Source: Siphonodentalium dalli
Lineage: Eukaryota > Mollusca > Scaphopoda > Gadilida > Siphonodentaliidae
DNA: 64,000 nucleotides
NCBI GenBank assembly: GCA_032622095.1
Contig: CP136062.1
Span: 141,626,351 to 141,690,350, forward strand
Direction: 5' to 3'
The number at the start of each line of letters is the position of its first letter. Position 1 is the first letter of the stretch. The notes under the pieces are model-generated. The model did not search any database and was not told the DNA's origin. It saw nothing but the letters and a program-made list of their open reading frames with translations. Positions 44,941-55,809 of the stretch are shown here, one piece after another. The position numbers were made by a program, and so were the translations under genes.

Positions 44941-46627
44941 GCAAGACTTGTGGTGATCACTGGTCGGAGAAGGCCGGCCCCTTAGATCGAATATTTTGTT
45001 TTTACAAATTTCCCAATGTATACATTTTATGACCACTGTTTTTACTATAACTCTAAATCCGTGTCTTTGTTTCAGTTCAAGATACAAACCATAATGAACT
45101 ATCAGGTTTAAATGAGGTAGCAATCAACGATTTCTGGTCATTTTCACAATTTTGAGTGGTTACTGTACTACAACCTTCTGCTGCACCATGGTCATTGACA
45201 AACAGCACACGAATGTTTGGCTACAAGAGACAGAAAATGCACTAAGCATTCAACTGTCTGTACTTTGACTGGACTGTCACATCACAAATTGAATTATCTC
45301 CCTTAGACTGTCCATGCAATACACCAATTTTTAACCATTGTTTGGCCGAAAGTGGTCGTCTTCGGCCCCATAGTTAACCATGACAGAGCGAATGTCAGTC
45401 TATGGTCACCTTGTGAGCAGATAGAACCTAGATAGATGTAAGATGTTTTAAAAACTAAAGACAAATTATCGTATCAATTTTGAAATTTTGTTTTGGAACT
45501 GGAGAAGACTGTTTTCAAGGGAGATAAATCAAGCTCTTTTCCGGTGTATTACCACATTGAGCTGGTCCACACCAGATACGAAACACATATATCGTAATTC
45601 AAACATCATCCCATTTTGTGAACTATGGTATCTTTATAAAATAATTAAACCATTAAAACAGTACTCACATTAATAACAAATGTCGAACTGACAGTTACAG
45701 CCCTTATATGCTTAAAATCCTATTTTTCAGCCCTCCTACAACCCCATGAAATCGTGTATGGATACTTGAACTATAACGCATAGTATTGTCGATGACAGTG
45801 TTGCCGTGCACGAACGTGCTTATGTAGCCTAAATTGTTTATTTCAGATGGTTGGAACTAATATTTTGCCTGAATTTCGGTATGTTTGTTCTGTCAGTCAC
45901 ATGCCCCTTGTTTCGAATTTACAAAACACCACATTTCCACCACGTTCTTTTGACGATATTTGACCCAGAAGCAAACAATGGCAAAGCGAATGGCAGCAAA
46001 TAATCATACCATCGCATGTTAGAACTATGCTGGCATTAACCTATATTGGAATTAGAAATAAACCCATCGCAGTGGTTGGCTCTCAATGCCTTTTCCTTCA
46101 GAAATAATGCAGCGGTCAGAAGTGTTATAAATGCGGATTCTAGTTTCCCTACACGCATTCCAGAAGCGCAGCTCTAATGATTGAGTTACATGTAACCATG
46201 CATATGGCAATATAAATTGTAACATTATATACGTCGAACGTGTGCGCGTGCCAGGGAATACCCAAAACAAATGTGTGTCATAAATCTAACTCAGAACCGA
46301 AAGCATTCAGTTTTAGTTTTCAGTAATATATTCATACGCTTAACATCTGATGCATCTATACAATTCGCTTGTTTAATTGACATTATACTCAATTTTACAC
46401 CGCGCTCAGTGAAGCGAGTAAATACTTCAAATTCACGGAGCAAGTGGGAAGCGCCGATGCATGTTGTGACACGAATTTGATTGCAACGCAAAGTAAACAC
46501 TTCATTGCCACTCGAAAGCTGTGTTGTAGTACTCGAAAGATCGCCGAACCAATCAAATAGCGTTGATTAGGCGGAACAGAGGCCACTACGTTCTTGTAAA
46601 AACACCCCCGTCCAGACCCCGTGCAAG
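44941..46627. other. Intergenic part of duplication copy 1
   Basis: No recognised gene. TTAA at 46,340-46,343 is the empty site of the element inserted in copy 2 at 59,240. Confidence 0.45.
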
Positions 46628-46670
46628 TATATAAACCCAGATTGGTTTCATATCAAACCATATCATTCGT
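46628..46670 (+). promoter_or_regulatory. TATA promoter of nanos-like locus, copy 1
   Basis: TATATAAA at 46,628-46,635 and an initiator-like TCATTCG about 35 bp downstream, 107 bp before the ATG. Preserved in copy 2. Having a promoter argues against a processed retrocopy. Confidence 0.5.
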
Positions 46671-46734
46671 TCACTGTCACTCGATCGTTCTAAATCATAA
46701 CCATTTCAGTCGAAAATTAGAAATTATCATCATT

Positions 46735-47359
46735 ATGTCATCAGTTGCAGGCATCGACATGAAAGGGGGACTTTTTGGTTTCCTTATAGATTCAGCGTTT
46801 ACGTTCAGTGATCAGGATATTTCACAATCGCATGGGAAAATAACCAGGTCGTGTGTATATCAACACATCTCGAGTACCTTGCTTCAATTCGATCGAACGC
46901 CACAGATGATTTCAATGTGAATGGCACGGAGGTCGACCTTGACGACTATGATTCCTACCAAGCTCAACTGAGGGGTCACAATGTCAGCAGTTCCATTCTG
47001 TTTTCTATGGGGTGTGATGCAGCGACAGATTCGAAAGACAAGAAAGGAATCAAGCGAGCATGTGCCGAAGCCGTTCTGCCCCAAACAAGAGACCGGTAGT
47101 GAACAGTTTAAGGAACAAATATTGCGTTTTCTGCAAACACAGTAAAAAGCCAGCACGGTTGTACAAAAGTCACCTTGTAAAAGACGACAATGATGTAGTT
47201 ATCTGTCCCATTCTCCGACGGTACAAGTGCCCTCTATGTGGTGTTAATGGTGACAACGCTCACACGATCAAGTATTGTCCATCATACGACGGGATATCCA
47301 TGAGCGTTGCCGTAGCCAGGAGAAGAAAGTTCGACAGCAAGAGAGTCAGGCCTTCATGA
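46735..47359 (+). pseudogene. nanos-like: Nanos-like zinc-finger gene, frame-disrupted (copy 1)
   Basis: The C-terminal reading (47,099-47,359) has both nanos CCHC fingers with exact spacing. Finger 1 is C-x2-C-x12-H-x10-C (CVFCKHSKKPARLYKSH...), seven residues follow (PILRRYK), and finger 2 is C-x2-C-x7-H-x4-C (CPLCGVNGDNAHTIKYC). Nanos proteins recruit the CCR4-NOT deadenylase with Pumilio and repress mRNAs in germ cells. The N-terminal reading starts MSSVAGIDMKGGLFGFLIDS. Three frames must be joined. A 5-bp insertion, AGTAC, near 46,875 is private to this copy; a -1 break near 47,060 is shared with copy 2. All eight metal ligands survive. A pseudogene is most likely; assembly indels are an alternative. 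AATAAA lies at about 47,497. Confidence 0.75.
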
Positions 47360-47554
47360 GCTGCAAGCCATATTAGCACACGCTATGTGTCTAAAGGCCC
47401 GTTTTGTTTAAATATTATTCAATTGTTATATATATGCCTTTAATTTATGTTGGTGCGCATGTAAATTTGAAACATGCGCACAATTTGTATTGTATAAATA
47501 AACAATTTGTAATGAATTATATGCAAAGAAGCTTTTACATATTAGGCAATAAAA
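47360..47554. other. 3' flank of nanos-like copy 1
   Basis: A/T-rich with a GTATAAATAAACAATTTG poly(A)-signal-like string near 47,490; an ATGCGCA inverted pair (GGTGCGCATGTAAATTTG and CATGCGCACAATTTG). Conserved in copy 2. Confidence 0.5.
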
Positions 47555-47718
47555 TTGTGTATAACAAATATCCTTTTCGTATCCATATATAAACAAATGG
47601 GCGGTCTCTTGGTGCTTGCATTTTTTTGTACCTCGTTCCGGTCGTGACGTGTACAGATATTTCTCAAAAATGGTAGCTATCTAATGCCAAAATCTGGTGA
47701 TTATTGTGTGAATGGGTG
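47555..47718 (+). repeat. Secretory-signal module, copy 1b (frameshifted)
   Basis: ATG at 47,597 gives MGGLLVLAF, then an extra T shifts the frame; YLMPKSGDYCVNG is readable later. The homology ends at the same base (GGGTG) as in 44,581-44,748. Confidence 0.7.
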
Positions 47719-47837
47719 AACAACGCCAGACCAGCTTAACCTCTGAGGGGGGTGTTTCTTATACAGTTTAATTGCACTCAGTTAAGAATAAGTATAATTG
47801 GGGTGGGGTCCATTTTTGTTCTGTGGACCTGTGTCGA

Positions 47838-48275
47838 GAAATGGCATGGGTCGCCCATTTTACACCGGGTTGGGTTGTGGGGCCACCATACAACACTCTT
47901 TGTATGAACTAAATATGTCAAGGGGTGCTTGAAGGGGCCGAGAAATTGCATGGGTACCTAGTTGAACCCCTCTGTACGGCAGCCTTTTTGGGTCGGGTGG
48001 GTGTGTGGTGAATATTTGTATTGTCTTTGTGTGCCACCATACACCACTCTGTTTGACATAAATCGGTTAAGGGCCAAGAAATGTCATGGGTCCATATATG
48101 ACTCCCTCTGGACGCCGGCCATTTTTGGATCGGGCGGGGTAAGTGGAGTGAATATTTAGATTGGTTTGGGGTCCGCCCTACAACACCATTTGTCAAAAAA
48201 CTGAATAGGTCAAGGGGCCCTATTTGAACCCATCTGGACATGCAGTGGCCATTTTGGAGCGGGGTTGGTGTGTGA
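47838..48275. repeat. Degenerate tandem repeat, ~140-bp period (copy 1)
   Basis: About 3.5 units with recurring GAAATGNCATGGGTCC, CGGCCATTTTTGGATCGGG, TGTGGTGAATATT and CACCATACAACACT. Long minus-strand frames over it are by-products of the low stop content of the repeat. Confidence 0.75.
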
Positions 48276-49018
48276 ATAGAGTGCCTTGTTTAAAACTCTA
48301 AAACATCCTTTGTTTGGCCAAAATATAAAAATTTCGAATAAGGAATGGAATTCACTTCGTGCTGTTCGAGTCATGAATGGGGAGGGGCACCAAAAACTGA
48401 TAGTGATACCATTATGTTTAGCTCTAGTTTCCACAAATGCATACACGTTATTCTCCAATGAATCAAATCATGTGAGTTAAAGACGCCACATGATTGATGA
48501 CCCAATATCAGGATGACCATGGCCCTCCCACGAACCAACTACATAAATATATATATATATATCCGAAATCGGTAAATTGCATTTGCTTCACGCCATTAGG
48601 TTAGATAGTTTTCGAATTACTGGCTCATCTAACTGTCGGAAATATAGCGAACATTTTGCAAAGCTGCAAAATATGAGGAGTGTTGCACACTTAAATTCCT
48701 AGCAAAAACTTAGGGTCTCCAGATTCTTAATAGGGAAAAACCCACCCCGTGCTCACTTCGCTAACACAACATTAGTTCATATGTTATGGGCAACATTTGA
48801 GCGGAATATCATTTGTCATGGAACTTAATATATATATTTTTACACGCTTGTTCCCAGAAGTACAGTGTTAAAGCTGTTCCATATTTACAAATACGTATGG
48901 ACCGTGCGTTCCATACGCGTCTCGTTGACGTAAAATGACGTTCGCCTCAACCATGAAACCGGAACTATAATATAAAAGCATCATCACACATGACAAAACA
49001 CGCCCTCTATGTGCCTCT
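48276..49018. other. Spacer with (AT)n tract, copy 1
   Basis: Short AT microsatellite at 48,547-48,562 (55 bp in copy 2). A TATA-like TATAATATAAAAGC at 48,968 precedes the hairpin. Confidence 0.5.
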
Positions 49019-49082
49019 TGTTGTCGCGGAAGGATAGAACTCGAGACGCAAGCGCCTCTCGTTCTATCCTTCCGCGACAACA
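49019..49082. repeat. Long near-perfect palindrome (hairpin), copy 1
   Basis: TTGTCGCGGAAGGATAGAAC (49,021-49,040) is exactly mirrored at 49,061-49,080, extended by two more pairs outward. A TC/TC mismatch, then a 7-bp inner stem with one mismatch, and an AA loop. Total about 29 stem positions. G+C-rich within A/T-rich DNA. A TATA-like string lies 40-50 bp upstream. Confidence 0.95.
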
Positions 49083-50065
49083 CTCGTGCCGTATCGACAA
49101 ACCCATTTACACATCGTGTCGTTCTGTGTATATATCAAGACATGTATATTTGCTATACATGATAACTATAAAGAGCGATTGTTTCACTCACGTGTGGGAA
49201 TCTGATAACAGCTGGTGAATTTATGTGGTTTGAGTGACGGGGTTCGAGGGTTCCGTTGGTGGTGTCCCACTTATAATTTTCAACTACCACACCCCTTGAA
49301 CCAGTCTAAATTTCGTTATTTGACACCACCCCTCCCCGTGAGCGAAATTTTCCAACTATAATAGTACCACACATTTCAACATGATAAATGAACCCCTGTT
49401 GGTTGTATGGAACTTGTCCAAATGATGGTGATGTTAGTCCTAACATAAATTGGTCAAATATTTGGGAAATATAGACTTGGTCTCAAAATAACTAATCACA
49501 CACTATAGATTTTGTTGGTAAAACTATCCAACAATGTTAACCTGTTTGTGGCCTGAAGTATCTAACTAAATTTAATGTTGTTTCAGACATAAGATTTCCA
49601 ACTGTTCAACAAGGTGATGATCGTTGGTTGGGGGGGGGGGATGAGACATATCCACCCCTGTTGCCATGACATTGCCCCCGAATGACGTCGGTTCTCTCAC
49701 TATATACACGGTACATCCGTGTATTAGTTTATCGTGTTTTATTGAAGCCATTTTGATTGCCATAATGTACCAAAAAATCAATAAATTATTTTTGTTTATT
49801 TCCGCTATATCTCCCAATTGGATATATGTTCGGTTTATGGATCGATTTTTTAAATGGCCTTCTCAATTCGATCTGACGAAATACCGTCCACATGCTATCC
49901 AAATATCCAATAATTCATGCAAGAGCACATACTCGTCCCGTTATCTCCACAATCAGCTAATTAAACTGACCGGCATTTATTCTTACTGATTAATGACAAC
50001 TCAGTGGGCGTTCATACATGGCTTTGACAACTCACGGCAGTTTCAGATTGGATACGGCCATCGTT
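49083..50065. other. Spacer, copy 1
   Basis: No gene. A G run at 49,631-49,640 with the surrounding GATGATCGTTGG...CCATGACATTGCCCC resembles 51,008-51,075, a direct repeat on both sides of the element at 50,066. Confidence 0.45.
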
Positions 50066-50952
50066 GGGCCAGGCCAAGTCCAAGTCTTCTCGTACTAAAA
50101 CCAGCTATGATATTGGGATGGCTAGATGTTGACATTTAGTCCGAGTTCGCGCCCTATACATTCTTATGACACGAGTTAAGCGTTAAAAAAATGACCCGCT
50201 CAAATAAAACCACAATTATATGAAATAAAATATCACAATTGCGACAATAAACGGATATTTTCCGCAGAAGACATGCTATTTGATCTGAAACCCACATCAG
50301 TTGTGAATTGAAAGCGGTAATTTAATGTTAAAAAAGACATTTACCGCAGTGTTTACATATTTTTAAAAGTATGCGAATTCAGTTGACCTCGCGAACTGTG
50401 TTCGGCACGTTCCGTTGAAAATATTCCGTAGATTTTCGGCTATATATAACCACGCACATGACGATGAATTCTCCATTGTAATCGTAATACATTATATAAA
50501 TTACGGGAATTACAACCCTCTCACAGTTTAAAACAATGTAAACACAACGAGCATTAGAATTCTATGGGGTCTGCCATTTTGTTTGTACTGGACTATGCGG
50601 AAGTTCTTCGTAACACTTCGGCTTTCAGTTAAAACGTAAAAAAAAATAAAAAACAGCGATGTCGGTGACAATCAACCGGAATATTCTATGCGTAATTTAA
50701 AATGAAAGTTAGATTATTATACATCATTACGACCATAATATGTCACTCTTTCCTATGTATATAGCATCATGTATTGATTTGTTAGGTAAATCGAGTAAAA
50801 TACACCACAGATTCCCGCCACAGATCCTGGGCGCAACTCGTGTCATAAGAATGTATAGGGCGCGAACTCGGACTAAATGCCAGCATCTAGCCATCCCAAT
50901 ACCTTAGCTGGTTTTAGTACGAGAAAACTTGGACTAGACTAGGCCAGGCCAG
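50066..50952. mobile_element. ~890-bp element with ~115-bp terminal inverted repeats
   Basis: Left arm 50,066-50,178 (GGGCCAGGCCAAGTCCAAGT ... CTTATGACACGAGTT) and right arm 50,834-50,952 are reverse complements with few mismatches, including CCAGCTA, GATGGCTAGATG and GAGTTCGCGCCCTATACATT. Interior A/T-rich and non-coding. A non-autonomous DNA transposon; target duplication not resolved. Confidence 0.8.
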
Positions 50953-51129
50953 GCAAAGGTGTAGCTTTGTTTAATGATTTGGAGTATGTTTGGATGAATG
51001 TACATGAATGACGATCGTTGGGGGGGGGGGGGCATGTGACAAATCACCCCCGTGTCGCAATGACATTGTCCCTGAGATTGCCTGAATGAATTTGGTTGTA
51101 CATTAGTTTAGTATGTATTGTTTGTGCTG
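50953..51129. other. Right end of duplication copy 1, with G run
   Basis: A 12-G run near 51,017 precedes GGCATGTGACAAATCACCCCC. The junction to copy 2 is at GCTG|AACCGATTCC. Confidence 0.5.
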
Positions 51130-51457
51130 AACCGATTCCTAATATTCCAACGCCAATCGATCGAGAAAACGCTATATTTTACAAAGTTGCTTCTTGCTTC
51201 ACAATTCTTGGATAAACTGCTCGACAACTTATGAAACAGACGATGAACAATGATTGGAATAAACAATCAATCAAGCTGCGCCGGTGCATCATTAAAGATC
51301 ATTTACCTGTGCATTATCTTATATGTGCGTACATGTAGCCTCGCATATAATATAAGAGAATGCACTGTCTAACCAGGTCGAGGTAAATATTTTAAGGCTC
51401 TTATATATGCGAGGCTCCATATGGGAGAAAATAAATATGAAGCCCCCCTGTCCGCAA

Positions 51458-51676
51458 ACGCTTCTATCAATTAATATTGATTATATTTAGAATTTTCTGG
51501 TATAATCAATTGTACAATCAATTTGGGACATTCCAGGCCCCGCGTTCGTTCTGAGCGTAGCATGAGCGATAGCTCTATCTAAAACATCTTAAATGGTAAC
51601 GAAAAAATGTCCCACTTGGCCATCGCATTATGTAAGAAAATATCGATATAAAATCAATACTAATTGATAGAAGCGT
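51458..51676. mobile_element. 220-bp MITE (copy 2)
   Basis: Counterpart of 38,467-38,686. Small substitutions in the termini (AATACTAATTGATAG). Confidence 0.7.
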
Positions 51677-53580
51677 GTCCGGAAAGGTGTCTTCGACTCA
51701 TATTTACTATTTTATACTCCGGAAACCAGATACACGTATTTAGGAAGGGATAGACCATCTTTAACTCCAGTGTGGACTAATCAATCTAATCCAAAGTTGG
51801 CATGTCAGTTTCTCAGCCAAAAATACATATCAAGTTCGAATATGGGTTCTGTCCAGTGATTTCGGCATGAGTTACGACTTCGAAATTACATGTAGATATA
51901 CAAATGTACATGTGCCTGCATGATTTAATAACATTTTGGTTTGCAACATATTTACGCAGTTCGGAATATTTTATTGGAAGTTTGTATAGAAATACAGGTC
52001 GACAAGTTCAACTATGGCTTCAGATCAACGCGTTTTGCACGAGTGGTGCAGACACTTTTCAGACTTGGAATTTATCCAATTTGAAAACATATTTGGTTTC
52101 TGACTGATAACTCCAGATTTGGTTATTTTCTCGCAACTAAAATTGGTACATGTGTGCTTCAAAACTGCAGGCAACTTCAACGTTTCGAATATGGGTAGGG
52201 TCCTCCGTTGATTTTGCACGAGTTCTATAGCCCTTCTCAACATAATTAATCCGAGTTGATGTAATTTTTAATGAGTTTAACAAACTGGCGTATTTAGCCA
52301 CGCCCAAGCGATGCTCTTGATTTTGGAACATTTAGTTCCGATAGTTACTATAGATGTTTTCATTTTATTATTTATTTTGAAATTAAAATAGTTTGATATA
52401 TTTTAGCATTGCTTACTCTCTAAATTGAAGTCGTGACAATGATAGCCTCAGACCCGTTTGTCTCCGGCATGTGGTAATAAAGAGTGTTTGATTAATCATT
52501 TCTTTAAACGGTGAAAACAAAGAGCGTTCGTCTACATTATGCGATAAACGTTGATTGCAGTTGATAAATATTTCCGACTTTGTTGAGTATTTCTCATGCA
52601 TACAAATTCTGTATAAATAAGTATTTCAGATATTGATCGGCCTATTTTGTTAACAGGAACGCCACAAAAGCAAGGCATTCCTAAATTTAGTTATTAACCC
52701 ACTTGCAGGTTGGGGATATACATGATTTGTTTGAACATATTTATTGTGACCCAAATATTACAACACCCTAAAGGACATCGACCTATAGTCGTCAGTTTTT
52801 ACGTACCGTTTAAATTTCGAAATGGCACGAGCACACGGAACGCAGTCCATAGAACTAAATATTCACAAAATCATTCCTTTTCTTGGAAAACACAATATAC
52901 CAACACTAGTCCAGATCGAAGTAGTATAAAACAGAACTTTTATGTGAGTACCCACGACCTGACGACTCAATGATGGGGGTAACATAAAGTCGGCAAGGCA
53001 TACTATATTGAGTCGCCATACCCGACCTATAGTCGTCAGTATGTAAGTTAAACAAAAACAAAGAAACTATGAATCGTGAACAATTATTTATTGTAGTTAT
53101 GAATCGTGATTCTGATTAACGGAAAGTCTCTTGCAGCTTCCTCGAATGCCGCGACGTATACATCTGCCACGAGAAAGACGGTCACGCACAGCTGTTGCGG
53201 CCCAGTTCGTCTGCTCAGAAGTATGCAAATAACTGAATTTAATTACAAATCAGACGAGCTATGTCATGAATATCTCGTTTTATTTGTTCATACAACGATT
53301 TGCTTCATTATTAGATAGATTCCGAGTGATATTTTAAAGAAACTGGATTTTGCGAACATCATGCGTGCCTTTGAGCTATAGTTCCAAGAAGAAACAGTGT
53401 ATTTTCATTGTCGAATATCCAATAATCGCCAAAGAACATTAACATATCATACCCACAGCGAATGTCCACATAAAATAGTGACTTTCCTCTGAAGTAACAC
53501 ATCTCGCCCATGAATATAAACGTGCCACAGAATTAAAGTCCACATCCTTCAGTAATTAGTGCGAATGCAGCTAGACTTGA
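51677..53580. other. Intergenic part of duplication copy 2; conserved 95-bp island
   Basis: Counterpart of 38,687-40,608. The AAAGAGC pair is at 52,479 and 52,519. The conserved island is at 53,136-53,230. A 30-bp segment (CCTATAGTCGTCAG plus flank, ~52,780) is present here but absent at the equivalent place in copy 1. Confidence 0.45.
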
Positions 53581-54060
53581 TCAATCATCGTTGTGCTTTC
53601 CTTTGATGATGTTAACGAACTCATTGTAATTGAAGTGTCCTCCGGAGATTGGTGCTTCCTTCCACGTCCGCGCGATTTCGTCCTTAGTGAAGTTATCTCC
53701 CATGTTTTGAAGCAGATCTTTGAGGTATGCTTCCGGAATTGTTCCTTTCCCTTCCTCGTCGAACATTTTGAAAGCATCAATGAGTGTGCTCTCGGAATCC
53801 GTCCCGCCGATTTTCTCGCCAAACAGGGTCAGAAACATCGTGAAGTTAAGCGGACCCGGGGCCTCTTTCAGCATCTCTTTAAGATCCTTGTCGTTCGGCG
53901 TCTTCCCGAATTGCGAATATATTTCCTTCAAATCAACCAACTCGATCAATCCATCTCTATTAGAATCGATCACAGAGAAAGCCTCTTTAAGTTCCTGCAT
54001 AACTTTCTGTGGGAGTTTGGTGAAGGCTCCTGAAGCGCATTGTTTCGTCTTGTCAGCCAT
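53581..54060 (-). CDS. Myosin regulatory light chain, molluscan type (copy 2)
   Basis: Same 159-residue protein as at 40,609-41,088, identical at every position although the two ORFs differ at 12 nucleotides, all silent by my comparison. EF-hand 1 loop DSNRDGLIELVD and the APGPLNFTMF core are unchanged. No introns. The neighbours are the same as in copy 1, so this is one half of a tandem gene pair. The silent-only pattern suggests both genes are expressed and constrained, or that gene conversion has homogenised them, which would not by itself leave only silent sites different. Confidence 0.9.
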   Translation of the reverse strand: MADKTKQCASGAFTKLPQKVMQELKEAFSVIDSNRDGLIELVDLKEIYSQFGKTPNDKDLKEMLKEAPGPLNFTMFLTLFGEKIGGTDSESTLIDAFKMFDEEGKGTIPEAYLKDLLQNMGDNFTKDEIARTWKEAPISGGHFNYNEFVNIIKGKHNDD

Positions 54061-54121
54061 TTCGATTCTTGATTTCGATATCGACAACAGGAACGTATGT
54101 CAGCCAGCGAATTGTGAGGTT

Positions 54122-54158
54122 TGGTGATGCATTCAGAGTCGGATCCTCTTATATAGGG
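54122..54158 (-). promoter_or_regulatory. TATA promoter of light chain copy 2
   Basis: CTATATAAG on the minus strand at 54,148-54,156, about 90 bp upstream of the ATG, as in copy 1. The sequence just downstream is slightly rearranged (GGATCC in place of ATTCA). Confidence 0.6.
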
Positions 54159-54989
54159 GATATTTGACCATACATACCCGCCGGGTAGCAGGAGCCCATC
54201 GCAAACCCTCTGGTGGCATATGTGACGTCATGCTGGGCACAGAACCCGGTGTATGGCAATAGTCTTATCTGTTACGGTCAACTAATTGGATATATGTTAA
54301 TTGGGTATAATACCGGATAATGATGTCATAATTATGTTATATCAACGTCCGTCTTACATATTAATTCAGGAATAAACATCCCGCGTATGAGGGCTGCTGG
54401 GTATAGGCATTCATGCTCCATACCCACATCTTGTCCCTGTTTTCAATCTGTGGGGTTTCTATAATTCAGGAATTAGTAATAATTCATAAACGACCATCCC
54501 TTTTATCTGTCCATGCAAGCACCACGCCCGATGTCAGTCCATGCATGCTATCAATCTATGGGTAACCGCAGAGCGATTTTAGTCTAGACGCGGTTGCTGG
54601 TCCAGATTGCGGTTTAAATATATATTCAGGGTTTCAGACGTCCGATTACAACATAGTAATTATATCATATTACCTTCTGTTGAAAAAATGCAGAAAACTG
54701 AATATGACTTATAAACTAGACCTAAAATACCAAAGAATATAATTAAGTTATTGAAAATTTGACCAATAAATTGTTGTTGTCCCTTTAAAACAACGAAATT
54801 GTCTGAAATATTTGCATTGAAAATTCAATATCAAACAAAATAACGCATTTTACGTGGCACTTCTTGTTCCGAACATGCTATTCTATACATACATTTGTAA
54901 GATTCAAAATAAAAGGTAATTATGTCATATATCATAATAATTAGTCTGGAACCCTGAATACATCTTTAATATTTTGGACATGCATAGGG
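54159..54989. other. Upstream region of light chain copy 2
   Basis: No recognised element. Counterpart of 41,187-42,009. Confidence 0.4.
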
Positions 54990-55809
54990 TTATTTTGAAG
55001 TCCATGTTTGCAAAAGATAAGATATTGTGACCACGTTTTGACTCAGAACTACTGGCCTTGATGACGGTCGAATATAGCCGTTGGACTTGGATCTTTCAAT
55101 ATCCAACAGAGCAGTAACACAAGCAGCGACGTCTGGTGTCAGATTGCCAACTTTATTGGTACCGTCGAACACGGCAACAGTATTCTTGTCGTGCCCCGTT
55201 TGATTCTCGCATTAGGCGGACATCATCAGGGGTGGTCAAAACGTTAGCCATTTTTTTTGTGGGATAAGCCCGGCGGTTACCAATGGGTGCTCTCGTTTTT
55301 CGAGTTGTTGAGATTAGCTTTCCTGACAATTATTGTTGTCACTGCATTGGAGCTTAAGACGCTTTCATGATTGAATGGTATTGAATTGAAGATCTGCGTG
55401 CACTTTGAATGCTTCTTTATAAAAGCGCTTTTTTGTGGATTGATCGAGCATTCAATCGCTAGGCTGGGTGGGCAATCCCCAGACGTGGTCACACCACCAT
55501 CGGCACAAATACTGGCATCGCTGGCGACTACACGCGATTCTTGGTTACCGTGCCCACATGCCACGTTGATAATTCCGTCTTCACATATACAAACATTGAT
55601 TGGTTTGTCCTCTTTGTCTGGTGGATTGGCGACTGCTGTTCTGCAAGACTTGTAGTTTCATCATCCTGTTCATCTTGGATTTCTTGTTCGCTTCCCAACG
55701 ATACGTCTAGGTTAATGTTATTTGGACCAGCGTCACTAGAACAACAACATAGTAACATCACAGTCTCATCACAGTTATATATTTTGCTCCGGATTATATC
55801 GCAAGACAT
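54990..55809 (-). pseudogene. Unrecognised minus-strand coding remnant (copy 2)
   Basis: Counterpart of 42,010-42,790. The acidic frame (55,528-55,809) is longer here (NNINLDVSLGSEQEIQDEQD), the middle frame is broken earlier, and the last frame (54,990-55,172) is shortened by a stop. Different breaks in the two copies fit a gene already under no constraint. Confidence 0.35.

Larger units (their letters stand above)
38136..51129. repeat. Tandem segmental duplication, copy 1 (12,994 bp)
   Basis: Homology to copy 2 starts at AACCGATTCCTAA (38,136 and 51,130) and is collinear throughout. It holds the light chain gene, the nanos-like locus, secretory-signal ORFs, a degenerate tandem repeat and the long hairpin. 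The part 49,281-51,129 has its partner beyond the window end. Confidence 0.95.

Noticed and set aside
46851-47099. Programmed frameshift or short intron to rescue the nanos-like ORF
   Set aside because: The apparent intron CAG|GTCGTG...CACAG gives an immediate stop when removed, and the two copies need different corrections.
47918-48241. 107-codon minus-strand ORF (and similar at 62,455-62,923)
   Set aside because: Lies on the degenerate 140-bp tandem repeat; the frame is not preserved between duplicates.
49009-49218. Plus- and minus-strand ORFs both reading LSRKDRTR
   Set aside because: By-product of the palindrome, which encodes the same residues on both strands.
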